64,000 nt of DNA. It comes from Dongia_A sp044226685 (GTDB taxonomy: Bacteria; Pseudomonadota; Alphaproteobacteria; Dongiales; Dongiaceae). The stretch is from NCBI GenBank assembly GCA_044226685.1, contig JBGAGP010000003.1, forward strand, positions 27,393 through 91,392, in the 5' to 3' direction. A model generated the notes under the pieces. The model had not been told where the DNA came from and did no database searches. It saw nothing but the letters and a program-made list of their open reading frames with translations. Position numbers and translations under genes: made by a program. The stretch's first letter is position 1, and each line of letters starts with the position of its first letter. Shown piece after piece: positions 1 through 8,964 of the stretch.

Positions 1-402
1 TTCCGCGCTCAGCACGTCCTCGTTCGGCACCAGGCAGTTTTCCCAGGCCAGTTCCAGCGACCAGGTGCCGCCCCAGTTGTACCAGATGTCGGGGCCGCTG
101 CCCGCCTTGCAGGCAGTCTTCTGTTGCGTGTTGTAGGTGTCGACCGCCTGCACCACGGTCTTGATCTTCACGTTCGGGTGCAGCTTTTCATAGGCGGCGA
201 CGGATTCCTCCATCCATGGCTCGATGCCAGGGACCTCCTGGTTGCCGAGCCACCACAAGGTGAGCTCCTGCTCGCCAGCCTTGCTCACGTCGTAGTCGCT
301 GCCCAAGCCGTCCGCCCGCGCCTCGCCGGTCATCGCCAGGCCGGCCGCCGAGGCTGCGATGGCCGAGGCCAATGCAGTGCCGGCTAGGAATTTTCTATTC
401 AT
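1..402 (-). CDS. ABC sugar-binding protein, N-terminal part (runs off the window)
   Basis: Only the first 134 codons are present; the gene continues beyond position 1. The product starts MNRKFLAGTALAS and has a Sec-type signal peptide of about 31 residues ending near GEARA. The mature part begins with LTLWWLGNQE and continues with a YNTQQKT.GPDIWYNW stretch, the pattern of the N-terminal lobe of family 1 (maltose/glycerol-3-phosphate type) binding proteins. It is the fourth gene of the operon after the DapA-like lyase and two MalF/MalG-type permeases, so it should be their periplasmic receptor. The ligand cannot be told from this fragment. Confidence 0.85.
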   Translation of the reverse strand, partial: MNRKFLAGTALASAIAASAAGLAMTGEARADGLGSDYDVSKAGEQELTLWWLGNQEVPGIEPWMEESVAAYEKLHPNVKIKTVVQAVDTYNTQQKTACKAGSGPDIWYNWGGTWSLELAWENCLVPNEDVLSAE

Positions 403-490
403 CTCCCTCTCCCTGTTTGTTTCATTGGTCCGCTGAACGCATGCCCGTATTTACTTCGCCGGCTTGCGCCGGATACGCCTTCGCTCCTGA

Positions 491-1366
491 TCATCCTTTC
501 ACCGCGCCCGCCGTCAGCCCGCGGATGAAGAATCGCTGGCCGAGCAGATAGAGCGTCACCATCGGCACCGTCGCCCACAGCATGCCCGCCATCACCACCG
601 GCACGTCGACGCGGTAGCGCGAGTTGAAGATGGTGAGGCCGACCATGAGGGTTCGCAGGCCCTGGTCCTGCAGGAACACCACCGCGATCAGCACCTCGTT
701 CCACACCCACAGCGACTGCACGATCGCCACCGTCATCAGCGCCGAGCCGGAGAGCGGCAGCACGATCTCCCAGAACACGCGCCAGACGCCGGCGCCGTCG
801 ATTCGCGCCGCCTCGATCAGGGCCGGCGAGATGGTCGAGAAGAAGCTGCAAAGCAGGAAGGTCGAGAATGGCAGCATGATCCCGGCATAGATCACGATGA
901 CGGTGTGATAGGTGTTGAGCTGCCTGAGGTTCACCACCATCTCGAAGATCGGCACGATCAGCACGATGGGCGGCACCACCAGCAGCGCAATGAGTGCGCC
1001 GAGCACGAGCGGCCCGAGCCGCCAGCGCATCAGGCTGATTGGATAAGCGGCGAGCGCCGCCAGCGCCGTGGAGATCGCCACCGAGGCCAGGGTGACGAGC
1101 AGTGAATTCAGCAGCCACCAATAGAGCCCGCCATCGGCCAGGGCGGCGTTCAGCGTTTTCAGGGTCGGGTGCAGCGGCAGGCCGAGCTTGTTGCCGGTGT
1201 ATTCCGCCCGCGTCTTGAAGGCGTTCACGGTCATGAAATAGACCGGCAGCAGGGCCAGGGCGGAAAAGCCGATCATCACCGCATGGCGGCCGAAGGCGCC
1301 CAGGGCGCGGCTCCGGGGCCTTGGCGTCGGTTGGGCCGGCGTCGCGGTGAGGCTATTCGTAGCCAT
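491..1366 (-). CDS. ABC sugar permease, MalG/UgpE type
   Basis: 291-residue inner-membrane permease. It has about six hydrophobic segments, the first at residues 31-50, and the EAA cytoplasmic loop at about 185-205 (EAARIDGAGVWRVFWEIVLP), which docks with the ATPase. The fold is BPD_transp_1 of the carbohydrate CUT1 class. Its start overlaps the end of the MalF-type gene by 14 bases, so translation is coupled. The ATPase is not in this operon; the likely one is encoded at 4662-5789 in the facing operon. Confidence 0.93.
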   Translation of the reverse strand: MATNSLTATPAQPTPRPRSRALGAFGRHAVMIGFSALALLPVYFMTVNAFKTRAEYTGNKLGLPLHPTLKTLNAALADGGLYWWLLNSLLVTLASVAISTALAALAAYPISLMRWRLGPLVLGALIALLVVPPIVLIVPIFEMVVNLRQLNTYHTVIVIYAGIMLPFSTFLLCSFFSTISPALIEAARIDGAGVWRVFWEIVLPLSGSALMTVAIVQSLWVWNEVLIAVVFLQDQGLRTLMVGLTIFNSRYRVDVPVVMAGMLWATVPMVTLYLLGQRFFIRGLTAGAVKG

Positions 1367-2231
1367 TGGCGGCCAGCCTCCTCTGCAGCCAGACGCGCAT
1401 GGTGATCAGGATCGAGACGATGCCGAGCAGCACCACCCCGGCCGCCGAGCCGACGCCGACGATGTCATTGGTGAAGACCTGCTGGTAGATGTAGTACTCG
1501 GTCACCACGGTGCTGTTCATCGGCCCGCCCAGCGTCATGACGTAGACATAGGCGAAGACCCAGCTCAGCATGTTGATGAGCTCGATGATGCCGTAGAAGG
1601 CGAGCGCCGGGGCCAGCTGCGGGATCGTGACGTGCCACAGGATCTGCCACCAGCGGGCGCCGTCGACCCGCGCGGACTCGAAATATTCCTCGCTGACGCT
1701 GACCAGGCGGGCCAGGCACAGGATGATGCCGAAGCCCAGCTCCTTCCAGATGATCACGAACATGATCGTGCGCATCGCCCAGGTCGGGCTGCCGAGCCAG
1801 TCCAGGGCGAGGAACTTGAGCCCCATCAGCTTCAAGCCGGTGTTGAGCACGCCCTGGTACTGGAAGATGTAGCCGAAGACGAAACCGACGGTCGGGATCG
1901 ACAGGATGTAGGGGATGAACAGCAGCGTGCGGTAGATCTTCCACCCCTTGGGCCGGTCGAACAGGATGGCGGAGAGGATGACGCTGAGCGCGATCATCAC
2001 CGGCACGCAGAGGAACAGCTCGAGATTGTTGAGCAGCGCCGTATGGAACAGCGGGTCGGTGAAGACGTAGTGGAAATTCGCGAAGCCGAAGGATGTCGCC
2101 GGCTGGTCGGCGGTGGCGTCCACTTGCAGGCTGTAGCGGAACAGCGTCGCGATGGGGTACGCGAAGATGGCGCCGACGAAGACGATCATCGGCGCGGCAT
2201 AGAGCCATGGAAGCCAGCGGTTGATCCTCAT
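1353..2231 (-). CDS. ABC sugar permease, MalF/UgpA type
   Basis: 292-residue CUT1 permease beginning MRINRWLPWLYAAP, with a transmembrane segment directly after the start and the EAA loop ESARVDGARWWQILWHVTIP in the second half. It pairs with the MalG-type protein encoded next. I prefer the ATG at 2231, which has AAGG six bases upstream. An in-frame ATG at 2249 would add MGTRPV, but its GGGAG lies directly against the start codon. The gap to the DapA-like gene upstream is about 110 bases. Confidence 0.92.
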   Translation of the reverse strand: MRINRWLPWLYAAPMIVFVGAIFAYPIATLFRYSLQVDATADQPATSFGFANFHYVFTDPLFHTALLNNLELFLCVPVMIALSVILSAILFDRPKGWKIYRTLLFIPYILSIPTVGFVFGYIFQYQGVLNTGLKLMGLKFLALDWLGSPTWAMRTIMFVIIWKELGFGIILCLARLVSVSEEYFESARVDGARWWQILWHVTIPQLAPALAFYGIIELINMLSWVFAYVYVMTLGGPMNSTVVTEYYIYQQVFTNDIVGVGSAAGVVLLGIVSILITMRVWLQRRLAANGYE

Positions 2232-2341
2232 GACCGGCCTTGTCCCCATCTCCCGGACCGGAGCCGGTCAGATTCGACCGGCCCGCAACGCCATCACCTC
2301 TTCACCTGTGTCGTCGCGACCGGACGCCTTCCGGCGGCCGG

Positions 2342-3247
2342 TCAGATCTTGCCCAATGCCTGCGAATAGCGCCGCATCAACTCCAGCCCGAAGGCGCTGG
2401 CCGGCGTATGCGGGATCCGCGTGTCCGTCTCCTGGATGCCGAAGCGATGCTTCAGCACATGCTTGCCGTAGACCAGGAACGTATCCATCGATTCCATCAG
2501 CACGATGAGCAGCGGCAGCAGCCGCTCGTAGAGCTGCTGCGCCTTCTCCGCGGAATCCGGCGTGCCGGCATCGACAAAATCGAACACGCGCGCCAGCAGA
2601 TCCGCCACTTCGGCGCCAGGGATGATGCCGACGGCGCCGGCGCGGATGGAATCGATCATCTCGATGCCGTCGCGGCCGTTGAAGACGTCGAGCGTTCCCT
2701 CGACCTGCTCCACCAGGCGGGAGATGGCCAGGGCCGTCGCCTCCAGCTTCACGATGGCGACATTCGGATGCGCCTTGTGAAGCGTGGAGATTCCGTTGTG
2801 TGACAGGCCGATGCCGAGATATTCGGGCGCGTTCTGGATGCCGACCGGGATCGGCGAGGCGTCCGCCACGGCGCCGAAGAAGCGGATCAGCTCCGATTCC
2901 GGCACGCCCTTGACCGGCGGCGGCTGCAGGATCGCCCATTTGGCGCCGACGCCGGCGGCCGCCTTCACGAAATCGCTCTGGCCGGGGATGCTTGATTCGG
3001 CGACGGTGACCGCCAACGGCACGGCGCCGCCGATATCCTCCGCCACCCATTCCATCAAGGTGCGGCGCTCGACGGTGGAGAGCTTGTTCACCTCGGTCGC
3101 CATGCCGAGGATGGCGATGCCGTGCACCTTCTGCTGCAGCAGCGCCTTGACCTGCCGCCGCATCGGATCGCGCGCCAGGTTGCCCTTCGCGTCGAACAAC
3201 GCGAACACCATGGGATAGACGCCGGAAAAGCCCGACTTAGATTTCAT
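2342..3247 (-). CDS. DapA/NanA-family (dihydrodipicolinate synthase-like) lyase
   Basis: 301-residue (beta/alpha)8 class I aldolase. The Schiff-base lysine is in the segment AIVKLEATALAI and the usual active-site tyrosine is probably the one in GIQNAPEYLG. The family includes dihydrodipicolinate synthase, N-acetylneuraminate lyase and keto-deoxy sugar-acid dehydratases or aldolases. Its place as first gene of a sugar ABC operon, divergent from a LacI regulator, argues for a catabolic keto-acid lyase or dehydratase rather than lysine biosynthesis. The ATG at 3247 (MKSKSGFSGVYPMV) is preferred, because upstream extensions carry no family similarity and would run over the operator at 3297-3313. 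Confidence 0.88.
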   Translation of the reverse strand: MKSKSGFSGVYPMVFALFDAKGNLARDPMRRQVKALLQQKVHGIAILGMATEVNKLSTVERRTLMEWVAEDIGGAVPLAVTVAESSIPGQSDFVKAAAGVGAKWAILQPPPVKGVPESELIRFFGAVADASPIPVGIQNAPEYLGIGLSHNGISTLHKAHPNVAIVKLEATALAISRLVEQVEGTLDVFNGRDGIEMIDSIRAGAVGIIPGAEVADLLARVFDFVDAGTPDSAEKAQQLYERLLPLLIVLMESMDTFLVYGKHVLKHRFGIQETDTRIPHTPASAFGLELMRRYSQALGKI

Positions 3248-3296
3248 GAACCGCACGCCCCCCTTTGCCGACCCCCGCGAAGGCAGCCGGTGTTGC

Positions 3297-3313
3297 TTCA
3301 CTATAACGTTAAA
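3297..3313. promoter_or_regulatory. Candidate LacI-family operator, site A
   Basis: Reads TTTAACGTTATAGTGAA on the minus strand and contains the palindrome TAACGTTA. It lies 50 bases before the DapA-like start and about 200 bases before the divergent lacI-type gene. Two close relatives occur at 11094-11110 and 11213-11229. The family assignment is inferred from position and resemblance among the three sites. Confidence 0.6.
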
Positions 3314-3514
3314 GCAGACTAAGGCCAGTGGCCGCCCGCTGTCAATCGGGATGCTGGGCGATAGTCCATGTCGCCGTGCCGCCGCGTCCGGCGCATTAAG
3401 GAAATTGACGCTGCGGCGGTCGCGAGCTTGCGATATTCTTGACGGCATCGCCGGCCGGCCTTACTCCCACGCTTGGCCTTCATCGCCGTCACGACCGGGG
3501 TACGACGACGTCCC

Positions 3515-4654
3515 ATGAAATCCAAGCAGACCCGCCGCACGGCCGCCAAGCCGCCTGCCCGCGCAGACAAGGCGAAGGCGGCGAGGTCGCGTGGAAGCGG
3601 CCAGAAGGCGGAGGCGCCGACGCCCATCCCCGCCAGCGGGCATGTGACGCTGCGCGATGTCGCCATCGCCGCCGGCGTCTCGCCGATGAGCGTTTCCAAC
3701 TTCATCAACGACCGGCGCGGCGCGATGCGGCCGGAAACCCGCGAGCGCATCCAGGCCGAGATCGAGCGCCTGGGCTATCGCCCTCATACCGTGGCGCGCA
3801 ACCTGCGGCTGTCGCGGCGGCTGTCCATCGACATGGTCATCGTCGACGATGCGCCGCTGTATCTGGCCGACCCCTTCACCACCCATGTCGTCGCCGGCCT
3901 CAGCAACTGTCTGAACCGCCACGGCTACGGCCTGCAGCTGCAGGGCATCTCGGCGGAGGCGTTTCCCGATTCGCCGCTGGTACGCAACATCCGCTCGGAC
4001 GGCCTGTGCGTGCAGCTCTCCGGCAGCGCCGAATCCCGGCGCGCGATCATCGCCAAGCTGCTGCGCCTGGGCCAGCCGATGGTGGTGTTCCAGGAAACCT
4101 TCAAGTTCCGCGGCGCCGACCTCTGCATCATTCGCCAAGCCGACCGCGACGGCGGCAGCATGGTGGCGCGGGAGGCGCTGCGCCGCGGCGCCAAGCGCGT
4201 GGTCATGCTGGTGCCGGAAGTGACCTGGCCGGCGATCGGCGAGCGGGTCGCCGGCGCGCGCGAGGTCATCCAGGCGGCGGAGTCGCAGCCGCGCTTCGAG
4301 ATCGTGACCTGCGGCAAGGCCGATTTCAGCGACACCCAGAAGGCCCTGGGCCAGCACATCGACGTCCACGGCTATCCCGACGCGATCCTGGCCGGCAACG
4401 ACCAGATGGGCATCGCGGCAATGAAGCTGATGGCCGCCCATGGCCGCCGGGTGCCTGCGGACGTGGTGATCACCGGCTTCAACGCCTTCGAATTCTGGCA
4501 GTTCACCGATCCGGTGCTGACGACGATCCGCTCTCCCGCTTACGAGATGGGCGCGCGCGGCGGCGACGAGATCCTGGCGCGCCTGGACAAGGGCCGCTTC
4601 GACCGCCACGAGATCGTCTTCCCGGTCGAATTGCAGCGCGGCGGGTCGACCTGA
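3515..4654 (+). CDS. LacI-family transcriptional regulator
   Basis: 379 residues from the ATG at 3515. After a basic, Ala/Lys-rich tail of about 40 residues comes a LacI helix-turn-helix at about 44-90 (TLRDVAIAAGVSPMSVSNFI, then LGYRPHTVARNLR). A periplasmic-binding-protein-like effector domain fills the rest, with the typical DAILAGNDQMGIAAM and PADVVITGFN segments. The N-terminal extension is longer than usual for LacI proteins, and an in-frame ATG at 3473 would lengthen it further. It is divergent from the DapA/ABC operon and convergent with the ABC ATPase gene. The three related operator-like sites suggest it controls all three operons of this region. Confidence 0.92.
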   Translation: MKSKQTRRTAAKPPARADKAKAARSRGSGQKAEAPTPIPASGHVTLRDVAIAAGVSPMSVSNFINDRRGAMRPETRERIQAEIERLGYRPHTVARNLRLSRRLSIDMVIVDDAPLYLADPFTTHVVAGLSNCLNRHGYGLQLQGISAEAFPDSPLVRNIRSDGLCVQLSGSAESRRAIIAKLLRLGQPMVVFQETFKFRGADLCIIRQADRDGGSMVAREALRRGAKRVVMLVPEVTWPAIGERVAGAREVIQAAESQPRFEIVTCGKADFSDTQKALGQHIDVHGYPDAILAGNDQMGIAAMKLMAAHGRRVPADVVITGFNAFEFWQFTDPVLTTIRSPAYEMGARGGDEILARLDKGRFDRHEIVFPVELQRGGST

Positions 4655-4661
4655 GCCCTGC

Positions 4662-5789
4662 CTAGGCCGGCTCGCGCAGCCGGCTGTCGCCGCTCGTCTC
4701 GTCGAACAGCCGGACCAGTTCCGGCCGCGGCCGCAGGGCGACCGCCGCCCCGGCGGCGGCGGCAATCGGATCGTTGAGCCGGGCGCAGATCGACCCGGTC
4801 AATTCCGCCGGACGATCGCTCTGCTCGACCACGTCCAGGCCCCGGGCCCGCAGATACAGATAGCGCTCCGCCCCCAGTTCCTCGACCACCTCGATCTCGC
4901 CGACGACCGCGTCATCGCCACCAGCCGATGGAACCAGCCCCTCCGGGCGCAACCCGACCAGGACCTCGGCCGGGCCGGACGTGATGCGCTGGCGCATGTC
5001 CGGCGGCAGCGCCACGTGCACGGAGCCGATGTCGACGCCCGCATCGGTCAGCCTGCCACGCAGGAAGTTCATCGGCGGGCTGCCGATGAATCCGGCGACG
5101 AAGGCGTTCGCGGGATGCATGTAGAGGTGATGCGGCGGCGCCACCTGCTGGATGCGGCCTTTGTTGAGCACGGTCACGCGCTGACCGAGGGTCATCGCCT
5201 CGGTCTGGTCATGGGTGACGTAGATGGTGGTGACGCCGAGGCGGCGATGGAGGCGGACCAGCTCGACCCGCATCTGGATCCGCAGCTTGGCATCCAGATT
5301 GGACAGCGGCTCGTCCATCAGGAATGCCTGCGGATGACGGATGATGGCGCGCCCCATGGCGACGCGCTGGCGCTGGCCGCCGGAAAGATCGCGCGGCTTG
5401 CGCCCGAGCAGCGCCTCGATGCCGAGCATCTTCGCCACCTCGGCCACCCGCGCGTCGATCTCCGCTTTGGCCATGCCGCGCATCCGCAGGGGAAAGCCGA
5501 CATTCTCGCCGACCGACTTGTGCGGGTAGAGCGCATAGTTCTGGAACACCATGGCGACGTCGCGATCCTGCGGATCCAGATGGCCGACCGGGCGGCCGCC
5601 GATGCGAATGTCGCCGCTGGTCGCCTGCTCCAGCCCGGCGATCATGCGGAGCGCGGTGGTCTTGCCGCAGCCCGAGGGGCCGACGAAGATCATGAACTCG
5701 CCGTCCTCGATACGCAGGCTGAGATCGTCGACCGCGACGAAGCCGTCGCCGAACTTCTTGGACACGTGGTCGAATTCGATCATCGCCAT
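4662..5789 (-). CDS. ABC ATPase of the UgpC/MalK (CUT1) family
   Basis: 375 residues. Walker A GPSGCGKT is at about 37-44, the signature LSGGQRQRVAMGRA near 135, Walker B AFLMDEPLSNLDA and the switch region YVTHDQTEAMT follow, then a C-terminal TOBE/OB regulatory region from about 240. This class energises CUT1 importers, and the only CUT1 permeases in the window are those at 491-2231, which lack their own ATPase. It is the last gene of the hyuA-hyuB-enolase operon, 97 bases after the enolase-superfamily gene, and ends 7 bases from the convergent regulator gene. Confidence 0.94.
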   Translation of the reverse strand: MAMIEFDHVSKKFGDGFVAVDDLSLRIEDGEFMIFVGPSGCGKTTALRMIAGLEQATSGDIRIGGRPVGHLDPQDRDVAMVFQNYALYPHKSVGENVGFPLRMRGMAKAEIDARVAEVAKMLGIEALLGRKPRDLSGGQRQRVAMGRAIIRHPQAFLMDEPLSNLDAKLRIQMRVELVRLHRRLGVTTIYVTHDQTEAMTLGQRVTVLNKGRIQQVAPPHHLYMHPANAFVAGFIGSPPMNFLRGRLTDAGVDIGSVHVALPPDMRQRITSGPAEVLVGLRPEGLVPSAGGDDAVVGEIEVVEELGAERYLYLRARGLDVVEQSDRPAELTGSICARLNDPIAAAAGAAVALRPRPELVRLFDETSGDSRLREPA

Positions 5790-5886
5790 GTCGGCATGTC
5801 CCCCGTTCGGCGCCTGCCGCCACGGCCAGCCGCGGCTGTCCCCGGCATGTCGTCTCCCCTAGCCATGATCGGGCAGAGTCCCGGCA

Positions 5887-7011
5887 CTACGCAACCGCGA
5901 ATTCCCGCAGCACCTTCTCGTCGAGCTCGATGCCGAGGCCGGGTCCGTTGGGCACCGCCACGAAGCCATCCACCACGGGGAATCTCTCGGGAACCAGGCG
6001 CTGGTTGAGGTCGGTGGTCTGCACGCAGTATTCCATGTATTCCGCCTCATCCATCGCCGCCAGCACATGCAGCGTCGCCGCCTTGATGATGCCGGTGCTC
6101 CAGGCGTGCAGCACGCAGCGCTTGCCCATCCGCTTGGCGTAGTCGGCGATCTTCAGGCATTCGAGAATGCCGCCGGCGCGGGTTACGTCGGGTTGCACCA
6201 CCTCGACGCCGCCCTGGGTTACCAGGCGCTCGAAATCGGCCAGCGTCGTTTCCTCCTCGCCCGCCGCGATCGGCGTCTTCACCGCCTTGGCCAGCGCCAT
6301 GTATTTCCCGTATTCGTCCGGCTCGAACGGTTCCTCGATCCAGTATGGATTGTGCTCCTCCATGCGGCGGACCACGTTGATGGCCTGGCGGGCGCTCTTC
6401 CAGCCGAAGCCGACATCGATCATCAGGTCGAACTGGTCGCCGCCGGCCTTGCGTGCCGCCTCGACCAGGGCGACGTCGAGCTCACCGGATTGGCCGAGCG
6501 GGCCCCAGCCGAGCTTCACCGCCTTGAACCCGGCCCTGAGCTGCGCTTCGACCGTGCGCGCAGCCTCCGCCGGGGTATCGGGCATCAGGGTGCTGGCATA
6601 GGCCTTCACCTTGTCGCGCCGCGCGCCGCCGACCAGGCTGTGGATCGGCTTGCCCAGTGCCTTGCCGACGACGTCCCAAAGCGCGATCTCGATGCCGCTG
6701 ATGGCATGCAGGGCGGCGCCGCGGCGGCCGTAATAGACCGACCGGTCGTACATCTTGCGCCACAAGCGGCCGACCTGGAACGGATCCTCGCCGACCAGGA
6801 CCGCGGCCAGGCCGGAGGCAATCTTGTGCGAGGCCGGCGCCTCGATCACGGCCTTGGCGACATGCGGCGAGGAATCGACTTCGCCCAGGCCGACGATGCC
6901 GGCATCGGTATGGACGCGGACGATCAGCGCGTCCTGGCTGCCGTCGGCGATGTCGGTCTTGATCGGGCCGGGTGGCCGCAGCAGGATTGCCTCAACCTTT
7001 GTGATGCGCAT
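5887..7011 (-). CDS. Enolase-superfamily (mandelate racemase/muconate lactonizing-like) enzyme
   Basis: 374 residues with an N-terminal capping domain and a C-terminal barrel. A lysine motif is visible (FKAVKLGWGP). The likely metal ligands are Asp in LMIDVGFGW, Glu in WIEEPFEPDEY and Glu in AAGEEETT. The Asp of QPDVTRAGG and the His of LHAWSTG resemble the His-Asp dyad of the mandelate racemase subgroup. Such enzymes abstract the proton alpha to a carboxylate; many are sugar-acid dehydratases, some are cycloisomerases or racemases. The substrate is unknown. The start overlaps the end of the small Cys-rich gene by 20 bases. Confidence 0.9.
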   Translation of the reverse strand: MRITKVEAILLRPPGPIKTDIADGSQDALIVRVHTDAGIVGLGEVDSSPHVAKAVIEAPASHKIASGLAAVLVGEDPFQVGRLWRKMYDRSVYYGRRGAALHAISGIEIALWDVVGKALGKPIHSLVGGARRDKVKAYASTLMPDTPAEAARTVEAQLRAGFKAVKLGWGPLGQSGELDVALVEAARKAGGDQFDLMIDVGFGWKSARQAINVVRRMEEHNPYWIEEPFEPDEYGKYMALAKAVKTPIAAGEEETTLADFERLVTQGGVEVVQPDVTRAGGILECLKIADYAKRMGKRCVLHAWSTGIIKAATLHVLAAMDEAEYMEYCVQTTDLNQRLVPERFPVVDGFVAVPNGPGLGIELDEKVLREFAVA

Positions 7012-7213
7012 CGCTCGCCTTCGCTCCGTAAGTGGGTTTCAGATAACTCTCGTAGAGATCCTCGCAGTCCGGGGAACAGGCGGCGAGCGTCCCGGCGCCG
7101 CCCTCGAACACCCAGGACCGCCGCGGGATCAGCCGCCCGCAGACCGCGCAATAGGTCACGCTGGTGTCGTTCCAGCTGTGGGCCGGCTCGACCCAATGGC
7201 CTTTCCTGCTCAT
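6992..7213 (-). CDS. Small Cys-rich, probably zinc-binding protein
   Basis: 73 residues beginning MSRKGHWVEPAHSW. Two cysteine pairs, CAVCG near residues 22-26 and CSPDC near 46-50, look like a treble-clef or TRASH-like zinc site. The gene sits between hyuB (4-base overlap) and the enolase-superfamily gene (20-base overlap), so it is co-translated with them. Small zinc-binding subunits are known in acetone and acetophenone carboxylases, which are built on HyuA/HyuB-like subunits. By analogy this could be an accessory subunit of the HyuAB enzyme here, but I see no direct sequence match to those subunits and regard this as inference. Confidence 0.75.
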   Translation of the reverse strand: MSRKGHWVEPAHSWNDTSVTYCAVCGRLIPRRSWVFEGGAGTLAACSPDCEDLYESYLKPTYGAKASDAHHKG

Positions 7214-8964
7214 GTTCCCGTCCTCGCCTTCGCCGCCTGGCCGCCGCCGGCTTTGATGCCGTAGTCGCGCTCCGCCGCCGCGGCGCTGACATAGCCCTCG
7301 CGCACATCCTCGGCGATCAGCTCCGGGTCGCGCTCGCCGGGCGGACCGAAGCCGGCGCCGCCGGGCGCCCGGTAGTAGAGTTCGTCGCCCTCATGCAGGA
7401 CCACGTTGGTGAACTTGGTCGGCGACTGGACGCCGAAGACCTCGGTGAAGGGCCGGAAATCGCGCGTGCCCTTCAGTTTCACCATGAGCGCCGAGCGGCC
7501 GCCCTCCCGGCCGCCGAACAGGCCCGGCGCGCCCAGCTTGCAGCGGTCGAACAGCGCGCTGAAGGTGATCTCCGGCGCCGTCACCCGCATGACGCGCTCG
7601 GTGCCGAGGCCGCCGCGATGGCGCCCCGCGCCGCCGGAATCCTGCGCCAGGCCATAGCGCAGGGTGAGCAGCGGGTAGCGATGCTCGAACACCTCGATCG
7701 GCGTGTTGCGGCAATTGGAATGGCGCGTCACCTCGCCGTCATTGCCGTCCTTCTGCGCCGTCGCCCCGGCGCCGAGGCCGTCGAAATTGTAGTTGCTGTA
7801 GTAGCGCCCGGTTTCCGGATGAGTGCCGCCGAACAGCAGGTTGCTGCTCGATCCGCCCGTGGCGGCGGCGACGCGGTCGGGCACCGCCTTGGCGAAGGCG
7901 GCCAGCAAGAGGTCGATCAGCTTCGGCTGCAGGTCCGTGTTGCCGCCGACCGAGGGGCCGGGATGCTTCACGTTGACCACGCTGCCGGCCGGGGCGATCA
8001 CCTGCAGCGGCCGGTAGCAGCCGGCATTGCGCGGGATCAGGTCGTGCGGATCGGCGACGCTGAAGACCGCGTTGTAGAGCGCCGCCGCCGCGACCACGAA
8101 GGTGCAGTTCATCGGCCCGCGCACCTGCGGGCTGGAGCCGGTGAAGTCGGCGATGATGCGCTGGTCCCTGATGACCAGCTTCACCTTGACGTCGAACGGA
8201 TCGGTGCTGACGCCGTCATCCTCGACGGTCATCTCCGCCTCGTAGGAGCCCTCGGGCAGCTCGGCGAGCTCGGCCCGCAGGCGCCGCTCGGCATAGTCGA
8301 TCAGCTGGTGCGAGCCGTCGATCACCGTCTTCAGGCCGTAGCGCCCGACCAGCTCGATCAGGCGCCGCTCGCCGATGTTGAGCGCGCCGATCATGGCGTG
8401 GAAGTCGCCCCAGGAATTGCGCGGCGTGCGATGGTTGGCGAGAATCACCCGCCAGAGCTGCTCGTTGTATTTGCCGCCTTCCAGCAGCTTCACCGGCGGC
8501 AGCCGCAGCCCCTCCTGGTAGACGTCGGTGGCGTCCGAGGCAAAGCTGCCCGGCGCCTTGCCGCCGATCTCCGCCAGGTGGCCGATGGTGCCGGCGAACC
8601 CGATCAGCTCGCCGTCGTGGTAGATCGGCTTCATCAGCATGTGCTCGGGCAGGTGGCAATTGCCGCGATAGGGATCGTTGTGCACCACCACGTCGCCCGG
8701 CTGGAAGAAGCCTTCGCCCAGCTCCTCGAGGCACCAGCGCAGGGTGTAGTTGACCGCGCCCATCATCGAGGGCGCGAAATTGCGCTCGGCGATGATGTTG
8801 CCCTGGCGGTCGAGCAGCATGGTCGAGAAATCCAGCCCCTCGTTGAAGATCGTCGAATAGGACGTCTTCATCATCACGATCGCCATCTCCGCCGCGATGT
8901 TGGCCAGCGCGTTGTGCAGGACGTTGAGACCGACGGCGTCGAGGTCAAGGCGATGCGTGCTCAT
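7210..8964 (-). CDS. Hydantoinase B/oxoprolinase-family protein
   Basis: 584 residues from the ATG at 8964 (MSTHRLDLDAVGLNV). Family features include DVVVHNDPYRGNCHLPEHM, GFAGTIGHLAEIGGKAPGSF, the DFTGSSPQVRGPMNC segment and a glycine-rich C-terminal part (SGGAGRHRGGLGTERVMRV). HyuB proteins act with HyuA subunits as ATP-dependent amidohydrolases (N-methylhydantoinase, 5-oxoprolinase) or as parts of acetone/acetophenone carboxylases. An open frame extends far upstream through hyuA, but that is a shadow. The start overlaps the hyuA stop by 4 bases, and its stop overlaps the start of the small Cys-rich gene. Confidence 0.92.
   Translation of the reverse strand: MSTHRLDLDAVGLNVLHNALANIAAEMAIVMMKTSYSTIFNEGLDFSTMLLDRQGNIIAERNFAPSMMGAVNYTLRWCLEELGEGFFQPGDVVVHNDPYRGNCHLPEHMLMKPIYHDGELIGFAGTIGHLAEIGGKAPGSFASDATDVYQEGLRLPPVKLLEGGKYNEQLWRVILANHRTPRNSWGDFHAMIGALNIGERRLIELVGRYGLKTVIDGSHQLIDYAERRLRAELAELPEGSYEAEMTVEDDGVSTDPFDVKVKLVIRDQRIIADFTGSSPQVRGPMNCTFVVAAAALYNAVFSVADPHDLIPRNAGCYRPLQVIAPAGSVVNVKHPGPSVGGNTDLQPKLIDLLLAAFAKAVPDRVAAATGGSSSNLLFGGTHPETGRYYSNYNFDGLGAGATAQKDGNDGEVTRHSNCRNTPIEVFEHRYPLLTLRYGLAQDSGGAGRHRGGLGTERVMRVTAPEITFSALFDRCKLGAPGLFGGREGGRSALMVKLKGTRDFRPFTEVFGVQSPTKFTNVVLHEGDELYYRAPGGAGFGPPGERDPELIAEDVREGYVSAAAAERDYGIKAGGGQAAKARTGT

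Noticed and set aside
2342..3247. Calling the DapA-like gene lysine biosynthetic dapA
   Set aside because: It sits in a sugar ABC operon with a LacI regulator and an operator-like site, which points to catabolism.
5790..5886. Possible small gene in the 97-base gap between the enolase-superfamily and ATPase genes
   Set aside because: No open frame with a ribosome site or recognisable product; it looks like a short intergenic spacer.
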